A DNA stretch of 64,000 nt from Rostratula benghalensis (taxonomy: Eukaryota > Chordata > Aves > Charadriiformes > Rostratulidae). The stretch is taken from contig VXAI01000038.1 in the NCBI GenBank assembly GCA_013399305.1, positions 1,625,194-1,689,193 of the forward strand, written 5' to 3'. The position numbers were made by a program, and so were the translations under genes. This document shows positions 29,001-37,311 of this stretch, in pieces (position 1 is the first letter of the stretch; each line of letters opens with the position of its first letter). Below the pieces are notes generated by a model, which saw only the letters and a program-made list of their open reading frames with translations, did no database searches and was not told where the DNA came from.

Positions 29001-29657
29001 TGGCTGCAGAACGGCCCAGGCATTTTCAGGTATCCCAGCTTGCTCGTGTCCTGCGGAGCAGGCTGACCTTTGATCCCGAGGAGCAGACATAGTAAAACTC
29101 ACTCCTATTTTGCAGGAGTCTTGCAGGATTCAACACTCAGCATTCATTAAAGCACTTCCAGAACTGCTGATCAAAGCCAGCAGGCCTGCTTGGCCTCTGC
29201 CTTGTGCCGGATATTACACATTTGTGTAACACAAGCTCTATTTTGATGGCAGGTACAAAGCAGTAAAAGATGAAGGTTCTGCTCATGCCGTCTGTTTGCC
29301 TTGAATGTCATTACACGTACAGGGCTGTCTGCTGATGTCTGGGGAGCGTCTGGCAAAATAGTTACCACTTCTTTTTCTTTTTTCTTTCTTTCCCTTTACA
29401 TCTCTCTTGTCTTACCAGAGAATCTCTGCCAAGGAGAGATAATTCGAGAAGTAGTCCGTAAGCAGCAGGGCTACACATCGTGTGCCACTGCCTCCAAGGT
29501 TCCCCGCCTGGAATGCCGTGGCGGCTGCGGCAACGGGCAGTGCTGCGTTCCTCTCCGGAGCAAAAGGCGGAAATACTTCTTCCAGTGCGTGGATGGCTCC
29601 ACTTTCACGGAAGAACTGGAGAGACACGTGGAATGCGGCTGCTCAAAATGCTTATAA
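4775..29657 (+). CDS. SLIT3: SLIT3, C-terminal part of slit guidance ligand 3 (six exons, 5' end outside window)
   Basis: Secreted extracellular-matrix ligand of ROBO receptors, used in axon and cell guidance. Six exons at 4775-5015, 7443-7573, 23403-23557, 25601-25886, 28062-28270 and 29419-29657 all have GT/AG boundaries. They join without a frame break (1261 nt, 419 residues plus stop, after one base of a split codon). Module order is the end of an EGF repeat (GLFCE), a full EGF repeat ([12 protein letters not shown]), a laminin-G domain (from [12 protein letters not shown] to [17 protein letters not shown]), three EGF repeats, and a C-terminal cystine knot ending CGCSKCL. Paralog choice: stretches such as [28 protein letters not shown] and the [10 protein letters not shown] region fit SLIT3 better than SLIT1 or SLIT2 as I recall them, and PANK3 with mir-103 lies next door. 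The N-terminal leucine-rich repeats and first EGF repeats lie upstream of the window. I saw no further SLIT3 exon in 1-4774. Confidence 0.96.
5016..7442 (+). other. SLIT3 intron
   Basis: Intron between the EGF/laminin-G exon and the next laminin-G exon. Apart from the CR1 3' end at 7272-7414 I recognise nothing in it; the middle (about 5.6-6.5 kb) is AT-rich. Confidence 0.8.
7272..7414 (+). mobile_element. CR1 LINE 3'-end fragment, sense
   Basis: The sequence follows the avian CR1 3' consensus closely: ggaagtgttccaggccagg, then gttggatggggctttgag, then ggttggaactccatcat, then aaggtcccttccaaccc, ending attctgtgattcta, the CR1 terminal repeat. It is strongly 5'-truncated, as most bird CR1 copies are. 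It ends 28 bases before a SLIT3 exon and so lies across the usual branch-point and pyrimidine-tract zone of that intron. Confidence 0.93.
7443..7573 (+). CDS. SLIT3: SLIT3 exon: laminin-G middle part
   Basis: The exon begins after tttcacag, in phase 0, with [20 protein letters not shown] and ends tac-ag|gtaagc, so the last codon is split after two bases. The NGILLY...ELYQGHVRL pattern is typical of SLIT laminin-G domains. It begins only 28 bases after a CR1 3' end (7272-7414) in the preceding intron. Confidence 0.96.
10016..10034. repeat. (GGA)n simple repeat
   Basis: About six GGA units in a purine-rich stretch of the intron. Confidence 0.85.
10972..11127. repeat. Minisatellite, 4 copies of a 39-bp unit
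   Basis: Four adjacent 39-bp units at 10972-11010, 11011-11049, 11050-11088 and 11089-11127. Each reads ttggaataaagtgaatctct and continues tacacagatactctgcctc. Differences are single bases, such as ttgaaataa in unit 2 and agattctct in unit 3. Because 39 is a multiple of three the array is open on the minus strand and gives a 13-residue repeat, which I consider chance rather than coding. Confidence 0.97.
12075..12325 (+). mobile_element. CR1 LINE 3'-end fragment, sense, diverged
   Basis: The order matches the CR1 3' region: gttttaaactgaaa..., aaaaaattctttgctttgag, ggtggtgaaactctggaaca, then aatgttcaaggtcaggttgg, ggttggaggagatgg and tctcttccagctcaaa. It is more diverged than the copy at 7272 and lacks a clean terminal repeat. 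The 5' boundary is approximate. Confidence 0.9.
15197..15211. repeat. (AT)n simple repeat
   Basis: About seven AT dinucleotides within AT-rich intron sequence. Confidence 0.75.
19340..19630. promoter_or_regulatory. Intragenic CpG-rich patch
   Basis: A roughly 290-base GC- and CpG-rich block (many cgg, gcg and ccgcc) set sharply into AT-richer intron sequence, about 3.8 kb upstream of the exon at 23403. It carries a CTCF-like motif at 19511-19525 and a donor-like gggcag|gtattt at 19609/19610. It could be an insulator or enhancer, or an internal promoter with an alternative first exon. No transcript evidence is visible. Confidence 0.55.
19511..19525 (-). promoter_or_regulatory. CTCF-like binding motif
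   Basis: The minus strand reads GGCAGCAGGGGGCGG, close to the CTCF core CCASYAGRKGGCRS. It lies inside a CpG-rich patch. The match is by eye; binding is not shown. Confidence 0.5.
23403..23557 (+). CDS. SLIT3: SLIT3 exon: laminin-G middle part
   Basis: A run of about 20 T plus ccctttt precedes the ag acceptor at 23402. With the two bases from the previous exon the split codon is agc (Ser), then [20 protein letters not shown] follows; the NQT is a possible N-glycosylation site. The donor is gga-g|gtatag after 23557. The phases match both neighbouring exons. Confidence 0.95.
23558..25600 (+). other. SLIT3 intron
   Basis: Intron between two laminin-G exons. I see no repeat or RNA gene that I can name. 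Confidence 0.8.
25601..25886 (+). CDS. SLIT3: SLIT3 exon: end of laminin-G and following EGF repeat
   Basis: The acceptor is atctgaag at 25600. The split glycine codon (g+gg) continues as [37 protein letters not shown] closes the laminin-G domain. The EGF repeat [12 protein letters not shown]...[12 protein letters not shown] follows, and the next EGF repeat starts at DPCLNHK. The donor cac-aa|gtaagc splits the Lys codon. Confidence 0.96.
25887..28061 (+). other. SLIT3 intron
   Basis: Intron between the exon closing the laminin-G domain and the exon with the last two EGF repeats. Nothing further recognised. Confidence 0.8.
28062..28270 (+). CDS. SLIT3: SLIT3 exon: last two EGF repeats
   Basis: The acceptor is tttctccag at 28061. 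One base completes Lys, then [20 protein letters not shown] continues an EGF repeat. The last EGF repeat runs [14 protein letters not shown]...[14 protein letters not shown]. The donor is gacagag|gtacgc after 28270. NNSS between the repeats is a possible glycosylation site. Confidence 0.96.
28271..29418 (+). other. Last SLIT3 intron
   Basis: Separates the EGF exon from the cystine-knot exon. It ends in a pyrimidine-rich tract (about 29370-29418). Nothing else seen. Confidence 0.85.
29419..29657 (+). CDS. SLIT3: SLIT3 terminal coding exon: C-terminal cystine knot
   Basis: The acceptor is cttaccag at 29418. The split Glu codon is followed by [20 protein letters not shown]. Paired cysteines follow in [26 protein letters not shown] and SKC, the CTCK layout that ends all SLIT proteins. 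The basic stretch RSKRRKYF is conserved in SLITs and is a plausible heparan-sulfate contact (inference). The stop codon taa is at 29655-29657. Confidence 0.97.
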
Positions 29658-30471
29658 GCCATTCTCCAGTCTCTTGCCACTTTAATCGACTCAGAAGCGC
29701 TATCAAAACGGGACCTATTTACTTGCAGAGTGAAGAAGAAGAAAAGAATTATTAAGTATATTGTAAAATAAACAAAAAATAGAACTTATTTTTATTATGG
29801 AAAGTGACTATTTTCATCTTTTATTATATAAAGTATCACACCACTTTGGGTATATGTATCATATAGTGAGTTATTTTTACCATGAAACTTTTTTAACAGT
29901 TGTAAGAAAAAAAAAAATTAAAAAGTTAAAAGTTAAAAAAATATATATAAAGAAAACATAGCCTAACAGGAGAAATGTGGGGGGTGACTTTATGTGTATG
30001 CACAATGAACAAATGGAAAGGTGTTCCAAGGACCTGCCACGGAACCGATACGGGCTGAAGACACCTCTGAGGCTCCGGGTGGGTCTCCCCAGAGAGCAGA
30101 TCCCCACAACCATCGCCTGCTCAGGCACCCGAGGCAGCCTCCCCCTGTGTCCCTTGCTCTGCCTAACTCTGCCGATGCCGTTTTGTTCCTGTACAGTGGC
30201 TCCGCTTGCTGCTCTTGAACTGGTTCCCTATAGCACGTAGGCGCTGCTGTCGCTTGAGGCTAACTGCATTATTTGACTATTGTAATACTGTAATACATTT
30301 TTTGCTGTGTATGTTGTATTTTTCTGTGTTCACATTATATTCTTCAGCAACTGTATCTATAGAGCACGGGCAGCTTTATCCAAAAGGGGACGAAGGGAAA
30401 GGAAGTGGGGAAATATATGTTGCTTTGGGAAATGTGGGGGCAAAATGTGAACTAAGTGCTAAGTGATGCCT

Positions 30472-30477
30472 AATAAA
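30472..30477 (+). terminator. Candidate proximal poly(A) signal of SLIT3
   Basis: AATAAA, followed within about 20-60 bases by GT-rich sequence (cttttgtgtaa, aagtttgtgcc). It would give a 3'UTR of about 0.85 kb. Confidence 0.5.
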
Positions 30478-32689
30478 TGACATAGTACTTTTGTGTAAAC
30501 TCCTCAGCTATGTTATTTCCCAAGTTTGTGCCTTCTTGCTCCCAGCATTGAGCCCTTTTTTGTATATGAAATATAAGGAATGCACTGCTGCATAGTTTGT
30601 CACGCCTTGACACTTTAACTCGCAAAGGTTGAGCATGAAAATATTACATGAAAATATTGTAGGTGCCAGAAAGTACCTGCCGCGTAATGGCTTTTACTCC
30701 TGCCATCCCTTCAGCCGTGGATGTAAGCTGGGCTGTAGCTGCTGCTCATCCACACTCTGGTACTGAGAAGTCGGCTCATTTTTCTACGGCTTTTTAAACG
30801 AGCAGAAGTTGCACTATATCCACGTGAAGGTGTTCAGCCGTTTGTCCACCTTAGCAGCACTCTCTTCTCTGCACACGGGGAGACGTCGCGGCTCCAGCCC
30901 GTCCTGCAGATCGACCTCTTCAGCCAAAGCTTCTCCAGCCGCGCTGCTTCAGATCCTGCGCTTGTGTCTCCCAAAGGACCGCCGATAACTTTCACTGTGT
31001 TCGGAGCGAATGCTGAATGGGAAACGGAAATCAATGCAGGGATAAATTCTCACTGTGAACGTGAGGCAAAAATTGACTCTGGGAGTGAGTTTGGTTTTTG
31101 GCAGGACTACCTTTCAGAGTCCATAAGTACATGCAAAGAGTACCATGGATACCTTGAAATTTCTCTTACTATCAGTTTCAAACATCCCCATAATGTTCCA
31201 TTATCAGTGCAATGATGATTCCCAGCAGCTGTAAGCTCCTTTGAGGGGACTCTTGCTCATCTCATCAAAAAGATTTCAGGTCAGGGTCTTCAGCAAAGGA
31301 TGAGTAGGAAAGTTGAATCAAGTAAACTGGGCTTTTGTTTAACTGGAGCTTTGGCAAGATGCTCAGAACACAACCCTGCCATGACAAGTATAAATGTTTA
31401 TTTCCCCATTACAGAAAAGTGACTATCTAAGCCATCATGCAACCAGAAAGCTCCAACACACTTAGCGTTCTTCTGCTACGCCAATCTCTCCTCATCTGCA
31501 GCAGTTCATTCATATTTCTTTGTTACCACCAGAGCAACTTGAGCAGAAGGGTTATAACTAATATAACACAGACATCTCACAAAATAAATGTCAGTGTGTG
31601 GAGCCTGCAATCAGTGACACATAAAAACATGGCCAGTTAATGTGCCAAACTCCCATTGAAACACTGCAGCTCAAGAGCCAGGGAAAATAACCCCTCCTGC
31701 AAGTACTTTGAGCTGCATTTTATTTTTAATATAAAGTCAGAAGCTCACAGGAGCTGGAGTTTGTGGTGTACAACAAAAAACACCCAAGCCCACAACCTAC
31801 AGGTTTTAAAAATTCGTGCAAGTAACTGCAGACACTTGTGCACATATGTGCCTGGCACACCACTACCATTAATGTTTCATTCCTGCTTGAAACACTTTAA
31901 TTTCTAAAGAAGCAGCTGATAGGGTGCTGGGCAGATGAAATCCAGACTGAGCAGTGGCTTAGTCAGCTCAGTCTGCTCTGCTACACGATTTGTTAGCCAC
32001 TGAACTGCCAAGACCTGCCGAAATGCATCCCCTCTTGAACAGCACCCAAAACTGTGTTCACTTTGTCCCTTGAGCAGCACCACGTGTGAGAAAGAAGGTG
32101 ACATTTACTATGGCCTGGCACCTGCTGTGGAGGGTGCTTTACAAGGAATGGCCTTGCCTGGACGAGCCATCAGCATCTTGTTAACGCATCACCCTCAGAT
32201 TGATTTCAGCAAAGGGACCAGCAACACCACAGCAAGGCTGGCCCTGCTCCCAGCCCTTTTCTGCTGTGGCACTTCAGCGTTAAGCATTGGGATAAAAAAA
32301 AAAAAAAAACCCTAAGGTCTATTTTGTAACTAAATGATGCAATTTTTGTAGGCTTTTAGGCAACACTTGCCATTGGCTAGTGACGTGTTATGTCAATGAT
32401 TCTCTTACTTGCTATTGAATTATTTTATGTAAAGATGACAATAAAAAAAGCATTCAGATGTGCCAAAAACATGAGGTTAACTGAAGTGTAATTAGCTCTT
32501 AAAAAGTTCCTCTGTAACCTGCCTAATGTTACACTAGATTTTAAGAACTGCGGATACAATGCAGTAGTTTTTACCTCTATAAAGTTTTAATATAAAGTGA
32601 AGAAAGATGCTTACCCTTAAAGAAATGGCAATGCAGACTGGTGTGAACTGATGTATTTTATTAATAATTCTCATCGTGATGTAAGTTTA

Positions 32690-32695
32690 AATAAA
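32690..32695 (+). terminator. Candidate distal poly(A) signal of SLIT3
   Basis: AATAAA followed by gtgttgggttatgg and then cttgtgttgtgatg, a strong GT-rich downstream element. Beyond it no UTR-like signal is seen before the LTR and the PANK3 promoter. Confidence 0.5.
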
Positions 32696-34455
32696 GTGTT
32701 GGGTTATGGAAGATTGTAACATACCTTGTGTTGTGATGCATATTATTTTTGAGTTTATTTGAGGTGTTGAGTCTGACCTTTCAGAGTGTGTGCAGTAGCT
32801 CATGGGAAGCAATGGGAGGACAACATATATTCGTCATGGACAAATGTAGACAGAGACTGTCTGTAGTTAACTCATATGCAGTATGACCAGTATTTTTTCT
32901 GTATTTTTAGGGCATCACAACCTAATCTTTTAGCAGTCTTACACGCACAGATGAATTAAGCTAACTAGTTTTTGAGCCTGGGCATTTTCTTCAATCAAAT
33001 ACTTTTATTTGCTGCTTTGTTTTTAAAGTGTTTGAGAAAGGCCTGCAGCAAAACCACACTCATTTAACTAAATACAGAAGTAATGAAGAAATACTGGGAA
33101 TTGGTGTCAGGAGGTGTGACTGAGGAAAATGAAATCCCACAGCCAACAGTGGATGACAAAGATTTTGTGATGCCCTGACACACATATGTTCCAAATTTGC
33201 TGCCACACCCCTGTAGCTAATTATTATTAGTGACCCAGACATAACACACCTCTTCTGCTCACTGCCTTCCATCCTAGAGCACAGAATAAAATGAAGCTCC
33301 CACTTAGTCCTCGGCCTTCCCTCACCCATGTCCCAGTGTAGTGCTCACATACTGCTAATTATGCTTCAAACTACAGTCCTTGGAGTTGCCTTTGCCACTC
33401 CATGCAAAACTGGTCACAGCACTCAGCCAATAAAAACACTTAACGTTAATGAGCATCATTAAGCCTGAACTATCAAGGTTAATTATATAATTGAAGCAGA
33501 TGGTAGCATTTTCCCCTAAAGCAAACCCAGCTGAGCCCACTAAAAAAGCTAGTGGGAACTGTTCACAGATGTCTAGGCACTGGTTAAAGTCACTGGTTTG
33601 CACAAGAGTTACCTGTATTGCTAGTGGCTTTGCAGCACAGAGGTTCCTCAGCCGGTGCTCAAGCAACTACATCCCATGGATAAAACACTGATTTGTGCTT
33701 CTGCTTGAAGTGCTGCAGTTATTGCTTTTTAACCATTAGTCTGAGGCAAGCAATGCCAAGAAACTGTCTATCCCACATTCCTTTATCTTTGTTTTTTCTG
33801 GTCAGCAGGGGCTAGTTAGACAGTGTTGCTGTGTGCAGGGTGTTTGGCTCTGGGTTTTGCAGTGTTCTCTTGGGGTCTTGTCACTTCTGGTCTCTGTGGA
33901 CCTTTTCTATGAGTTACCTCCTGATTCCTACTTCAGCTTACACAAACCAGCCTCACTGCTCAGTGGGCCAGGCAGCCAGAATTGGCTTCATTTTGCCAAG
34001 CCCACCGTACTCTTGCATAATCCCTTTGGTATAAGGGCCACCAAGGTGTCCAACTGGATCACTGGGCAGCAAGTCCTGTGTGTGAGCTGAGCCAGAATGT
34101 TTTCTGGGATGTACTCTATGGCTTTTGAGGACAGATGAGCTTGAACAGCAGGATGGAACCCTGGAGGCTGTACTGCCAGCCTCAGGTTCAGTGGTGCACA
34201 CCCTCATCCTACAGCTCCACTAGCCAAGGCCCAGCACCGACCCATCCTTATGCTGCCACCACGGGGACACCTCACCCTTGTCCCTCACCGGGAACTGAGC
34301 CCGATACCCTACAGCAGGCCCTAGGCAGCCGCTGCCACCCGCATACGAGTCCCCGGGTTCAGGCCGCGCTGTCCCCCTGCGGCTGCCTGCGCCCTCGGCT
34401 CCTAGGTGCCGTTACTGAAAAACCCCGGCTCCGCCGCGGCACTGTGCGAGGCTCG

Positions 34456-34470
34456 CCAGCAGGTGGCGCC
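34456..34470 (+). promoter_or_regulatory. CTCF-like binding motif in CpG-rich patch
   Basis: CCAGCAGGTGGCGCC is a near-perfect match to the CTCF core CCASYAGRKGGC. It sits in a CpG-rich patch of about 190 bases (34330-34520) between the two genes, immediately upstream of a CR1 insertion. Its orientation (+) is opposite to that of the motif at 19511. Confidence 0.6.
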
Positions 34471-34525
34471 GCAGAGCGCGGCCCGGCCCGCTCCGCTCGG
34501 CGAGGCCAGGAGCGGAATGGAGAAC

Positions 34526-34549
34526 GAATGGAATGGAATGGAATGGAAT
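34526..34549. repeat. (GAATG)n microsatellite at CR1 tail
   Basis: About five units of gaatg, equal to (CATTC)n on the minus strand. It abuts the 3' end of the antisense CR1 fragment, where CR1 normally has an ATTCT-type tail, so it probably arose from that tail. Confidence 0.85.
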
Positions 34550-34898
34550 ACAAATCTCCATTGGAAGGATCCTACAAGGATCCCCCAGTCCAGCCTCCGG
34601 CGCAATTCTGGGCTGACCAAAAGCTAAAGCGTGTTGCTAAGGGCATTGTTCAATCTGCCAGGTGTGGGGCACACCTGACCTCTCTGGGCAGCCTCTTCTA
34701 GTGTTGACAACCTCTCCGTAAAGAAACACTTCCCAATGTCTGGCCTAAACCTCCCCTGGTGCAGCTTTGAGCCATTCCCACGCATCCTGTCACTGGGTAA
34801 TACCCGGGAGAAGGGCTCAGTACCTCTGTCTTCCCGTGCACCTCAGCCACCTCCTCTCCAAACCAAACAAACCCAAAGTCCTCAGCCGCTCCTCGTAG
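34530..34898 (-). mobile_element. CR1 LINE 3'-region fragment, antisense
   Basis: Read on the + strand it shows the reversed CR1 order: gggcattgttcaatctgcc, cctctctgggcagcctcttc, gtaaagaaacacttcccaat, gtctggcctaaacctcccct, gggagaagggctcagtacct and ctcagccgctcctc. These are the complements of typical CR1 3'-region stretches. The element therefore reads on the minus strand, with its 3' tail at about 34.53 kb. Confidence 0.92.
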
Positions 34899-36796
34899 GT
34901 GCGTATGTATATGTGATATACAGATTTTTTTCTGGGGAGTTTTAAATAACAGATTCTCAGGTTTTATTGATCCTGTGCCAGCAACTTTTTAAGCACTGCT
35001 CATGCTGTTCCAGTGAGGAAAGGAGCCCCTGAGCTGCAGCTGGGCATGGGGTCACTGTGGCCAGGAGCCCACAGTTCTCCCCCAGGAGCCACCAGGAGGA
35101 AAGTGACCCTGCCGAGCCTGGAGGAGGAGGTGGGTTGAGACCTGAGAGCGTCCAACACTTCCTCAACACCATCCCTGTGCAGCAGGAGAATGGCTCCACG
35201 TGCTGGCCTACAGGGCAGGCTGTGCACTGCATCCGCCTCAGGACAGCGTCATGATGACAGCATCGTGAGTGGCTGCTGTTGGATGGTGCCACTGTCACTT
35301 TGGTGCTGGCACCTTATGCAGTAACACCCAATTCTGCCATTCTTAACCTAACTCTGCTGCTTTGGTCACAGATGCTGAGGCATAAGCACTGCCTGCCTTC
35401 AGAGTTTACCCCCTGTCCAAGCTGATGGGTGCACACCCCTGCAGCTATTCCTCTGAGCACCTCAGAGAGCCCATCCCACAGCGAGAAATTGCCTGGGCAT
35501 GTAACGGAGCACACACATGCTACAAGCACGTGTTTGAGGAAAGCTTAAATTTACACCATAACACTCAGGGGCATCCCACAGTCTCACAAGCAGCAGGAAC
35601 AGAAGTTGCTGTGAGACCTGCATAGCTTTGCATCTTGTTCCTACACGACCTCTTGACCTTCTCCTTTCCTAACGCCTTTGTGCTTTCCAAGTAAAATGAT
35701 GCTCAAGGTACTCTGGGGATGACCCTGCCTTCTCCTACTGTCTGTGACCCTTGTTCCCATGGCACAAGCATCACTCCTTTTCCGTAAAAATACTATTTTA
35801 CAACTGTTGTGTCTTACCTGGAAAAGAGTATGCATCCTGCCTCAGAGAAGTGTGGAAGGGAGGAAGGAGGCTTAAATGAGTCCTGGAGGATCAACGGCTT
35901 TCGTGCTCAGAGGCTAGCTCAAAACTCGGGGGGAATCAGTCCGTTCTTCCAGCTAGTCTTCCACCAGCAGCACTGAACCAGGGCGTGCCATGCCTCACCT
36001 GCAGAGGACAGGTGACTCTGGACCCTGTGCCACCTCAGGCTGCTGTCTCATGCTCCTGCACTGGCACCTTTCTCCTGCCCCACCACCTTGTCTGTGGTGC
36101 AGAGACCCTGGTCCTGCACTAGCGCAGTGGGTGAATTTCTGCAAAGAAAGAAAAAGCCAGAAATTAGGTATAGATTTCAGCACCCTGGCAAAATGGCAAG
36201 AGGTTTTGGTCCACCACAGGGCTGGAGAATCCTAGCCTTATCCTCAGAAACTGTTACTTCCTAAACTTAAAAAATCTGGCAGAACTAGCACAAAGCAGAC
36301 AATAAACATAACATTTTTCTCTTGAGGAAACTGAAATTCTGTGACATGATAAGCAACTGAAACCCTGGTCCTGCACCGAGAAGGGCTGTTAATGACAGGC
36401 AAATGACTCAGCCCTGCCTTAGACACTTTGCCTGTCGAGCAAGGAGCCAGATACCACAACGTAATTTACGTAGGGACTTTGCAGCGTGCAAGATGTTATC
36501 ATGCTTCCACCTAGCATGTGGTCAGAGCACATACAGCAGGCAGTCACTCACTACAGAGGAGCTTAAACTTCCTTAATTATACACCAGCATATTTTGCATC
36601 TCTTAAGCTGCCCTAGTTTCTTCTGGGTAAAGCATTCATTAGATTGGTGGGGTGGCAGGGTTTATTTATTTTTTTTTACTAAGTAGAAGTAAATACCAAA
36701 GTATAGTTTAAGGAACTAAGATGCAGATAGATCAAGTTGGTCATACCAATAAATAAATTATTCTAATATAGTAATTGAACAATTTTTGTCTCACCC

Positions 36797-37311
36797 CGTT
36801 ATGGTTTAACCTCAGATGGCAACTAGGACTACGTAGCCACTTGCTCGCTTCTCTCCTTTCTCCCCCAGAAGGGAGGGGAAAAGAGGGAGAAAAGGAGGGG
36901 AAAGGGAAAAAACACCTCATGGGTTGAGGTAAAGACAGTTTAATAGAACAGTAACAGAAAATAATAATTAATAATAATACTAAGAATGGTAAAAGACTAT
37001 ACAAAATGAAGTAATACAACACAAGTCACCTCACCAGGCCAGAGCCTGGTTGCCCAGCCTGTCCCAAGCAGTGATCCTTTCCCCCACCAGACAACCCCCA
37101 TTTATATACTGAGCATGACATCTATGGTATGGCATATTCCTTCGGGCAGCTTGGCCAGCCTCTATGGGAAGCTGAAAAAAAGTCCTTGATTGATACAAGC
37201 ATCACCTGGTAACAGCTAAACCAATATGCATTGACATTCCTTTCACACCAAATCTGAAACACAGCAGCCACCAGAAAGAAAATTAACTCTACCCCAGCTG
37301 AAACCAGGACA
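36797..37311 (-). mobile_element. Solo LTR of an avian endogenous retrovirus (ERVL-like)
   Basis: On the minus strand it begins TGTCCTGGTTTCAGCTGGGG and ends GGTTAAACCATAACG, a common bird LTR pattern. The sense strand also has a TATA-like TATATAAATG near 37097-37109 and an ATTAAA poly(A) signal at 36939-36944. The element is about 515 bp, flanked by a 5-bp direct repeat CACCC (36792-36796 and 37312-37316). There is no gag, pol or env sequence beside it, so recombination between two LTRs removed the interior. The first base in + orientation is C rather than the usual T, a decay change. The ERVL assignment rests on the 5-bp duplication and on recall of similar bird LTRs. Confidence 0.85.

Larger units (their letters stand above)
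29658..32710 (+). other. SLIT3: SLIT3 3'UTR (end uncertain; alternative poly(A) sites)
   Basis: This stretch after the SLIT3 stop has no exon-like structure. Its first 300 bases are very AT-rich with several ATTTA-type elements. AATAAA signals lie at 29767-29772, 30472-30477, 32440-32445 and 32690-32695. The signals at 30472 and 32690 are both followed by GT-rich sequence, as expected of used sites. The 32690 site would give a 3'UTR of about 3.05 kb. Which sites are used cannot be told without transcript data. Confidence 0.6.

Noticed and set aside
1..32710. mir-218-2, which sits in a SLIT3 intron in other vertebrates
   Set aside because: I looked for its mature sequence in the window and did not find it; its host intron is expected further upstream.
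34135..34701. 188-residue plus-strand open frame between the genes
   Set aside because: Runs through a CpG-rich patch, a (GAATG)n array and a CR1 fragment; low-complexity composition and no homologous domain recognised.
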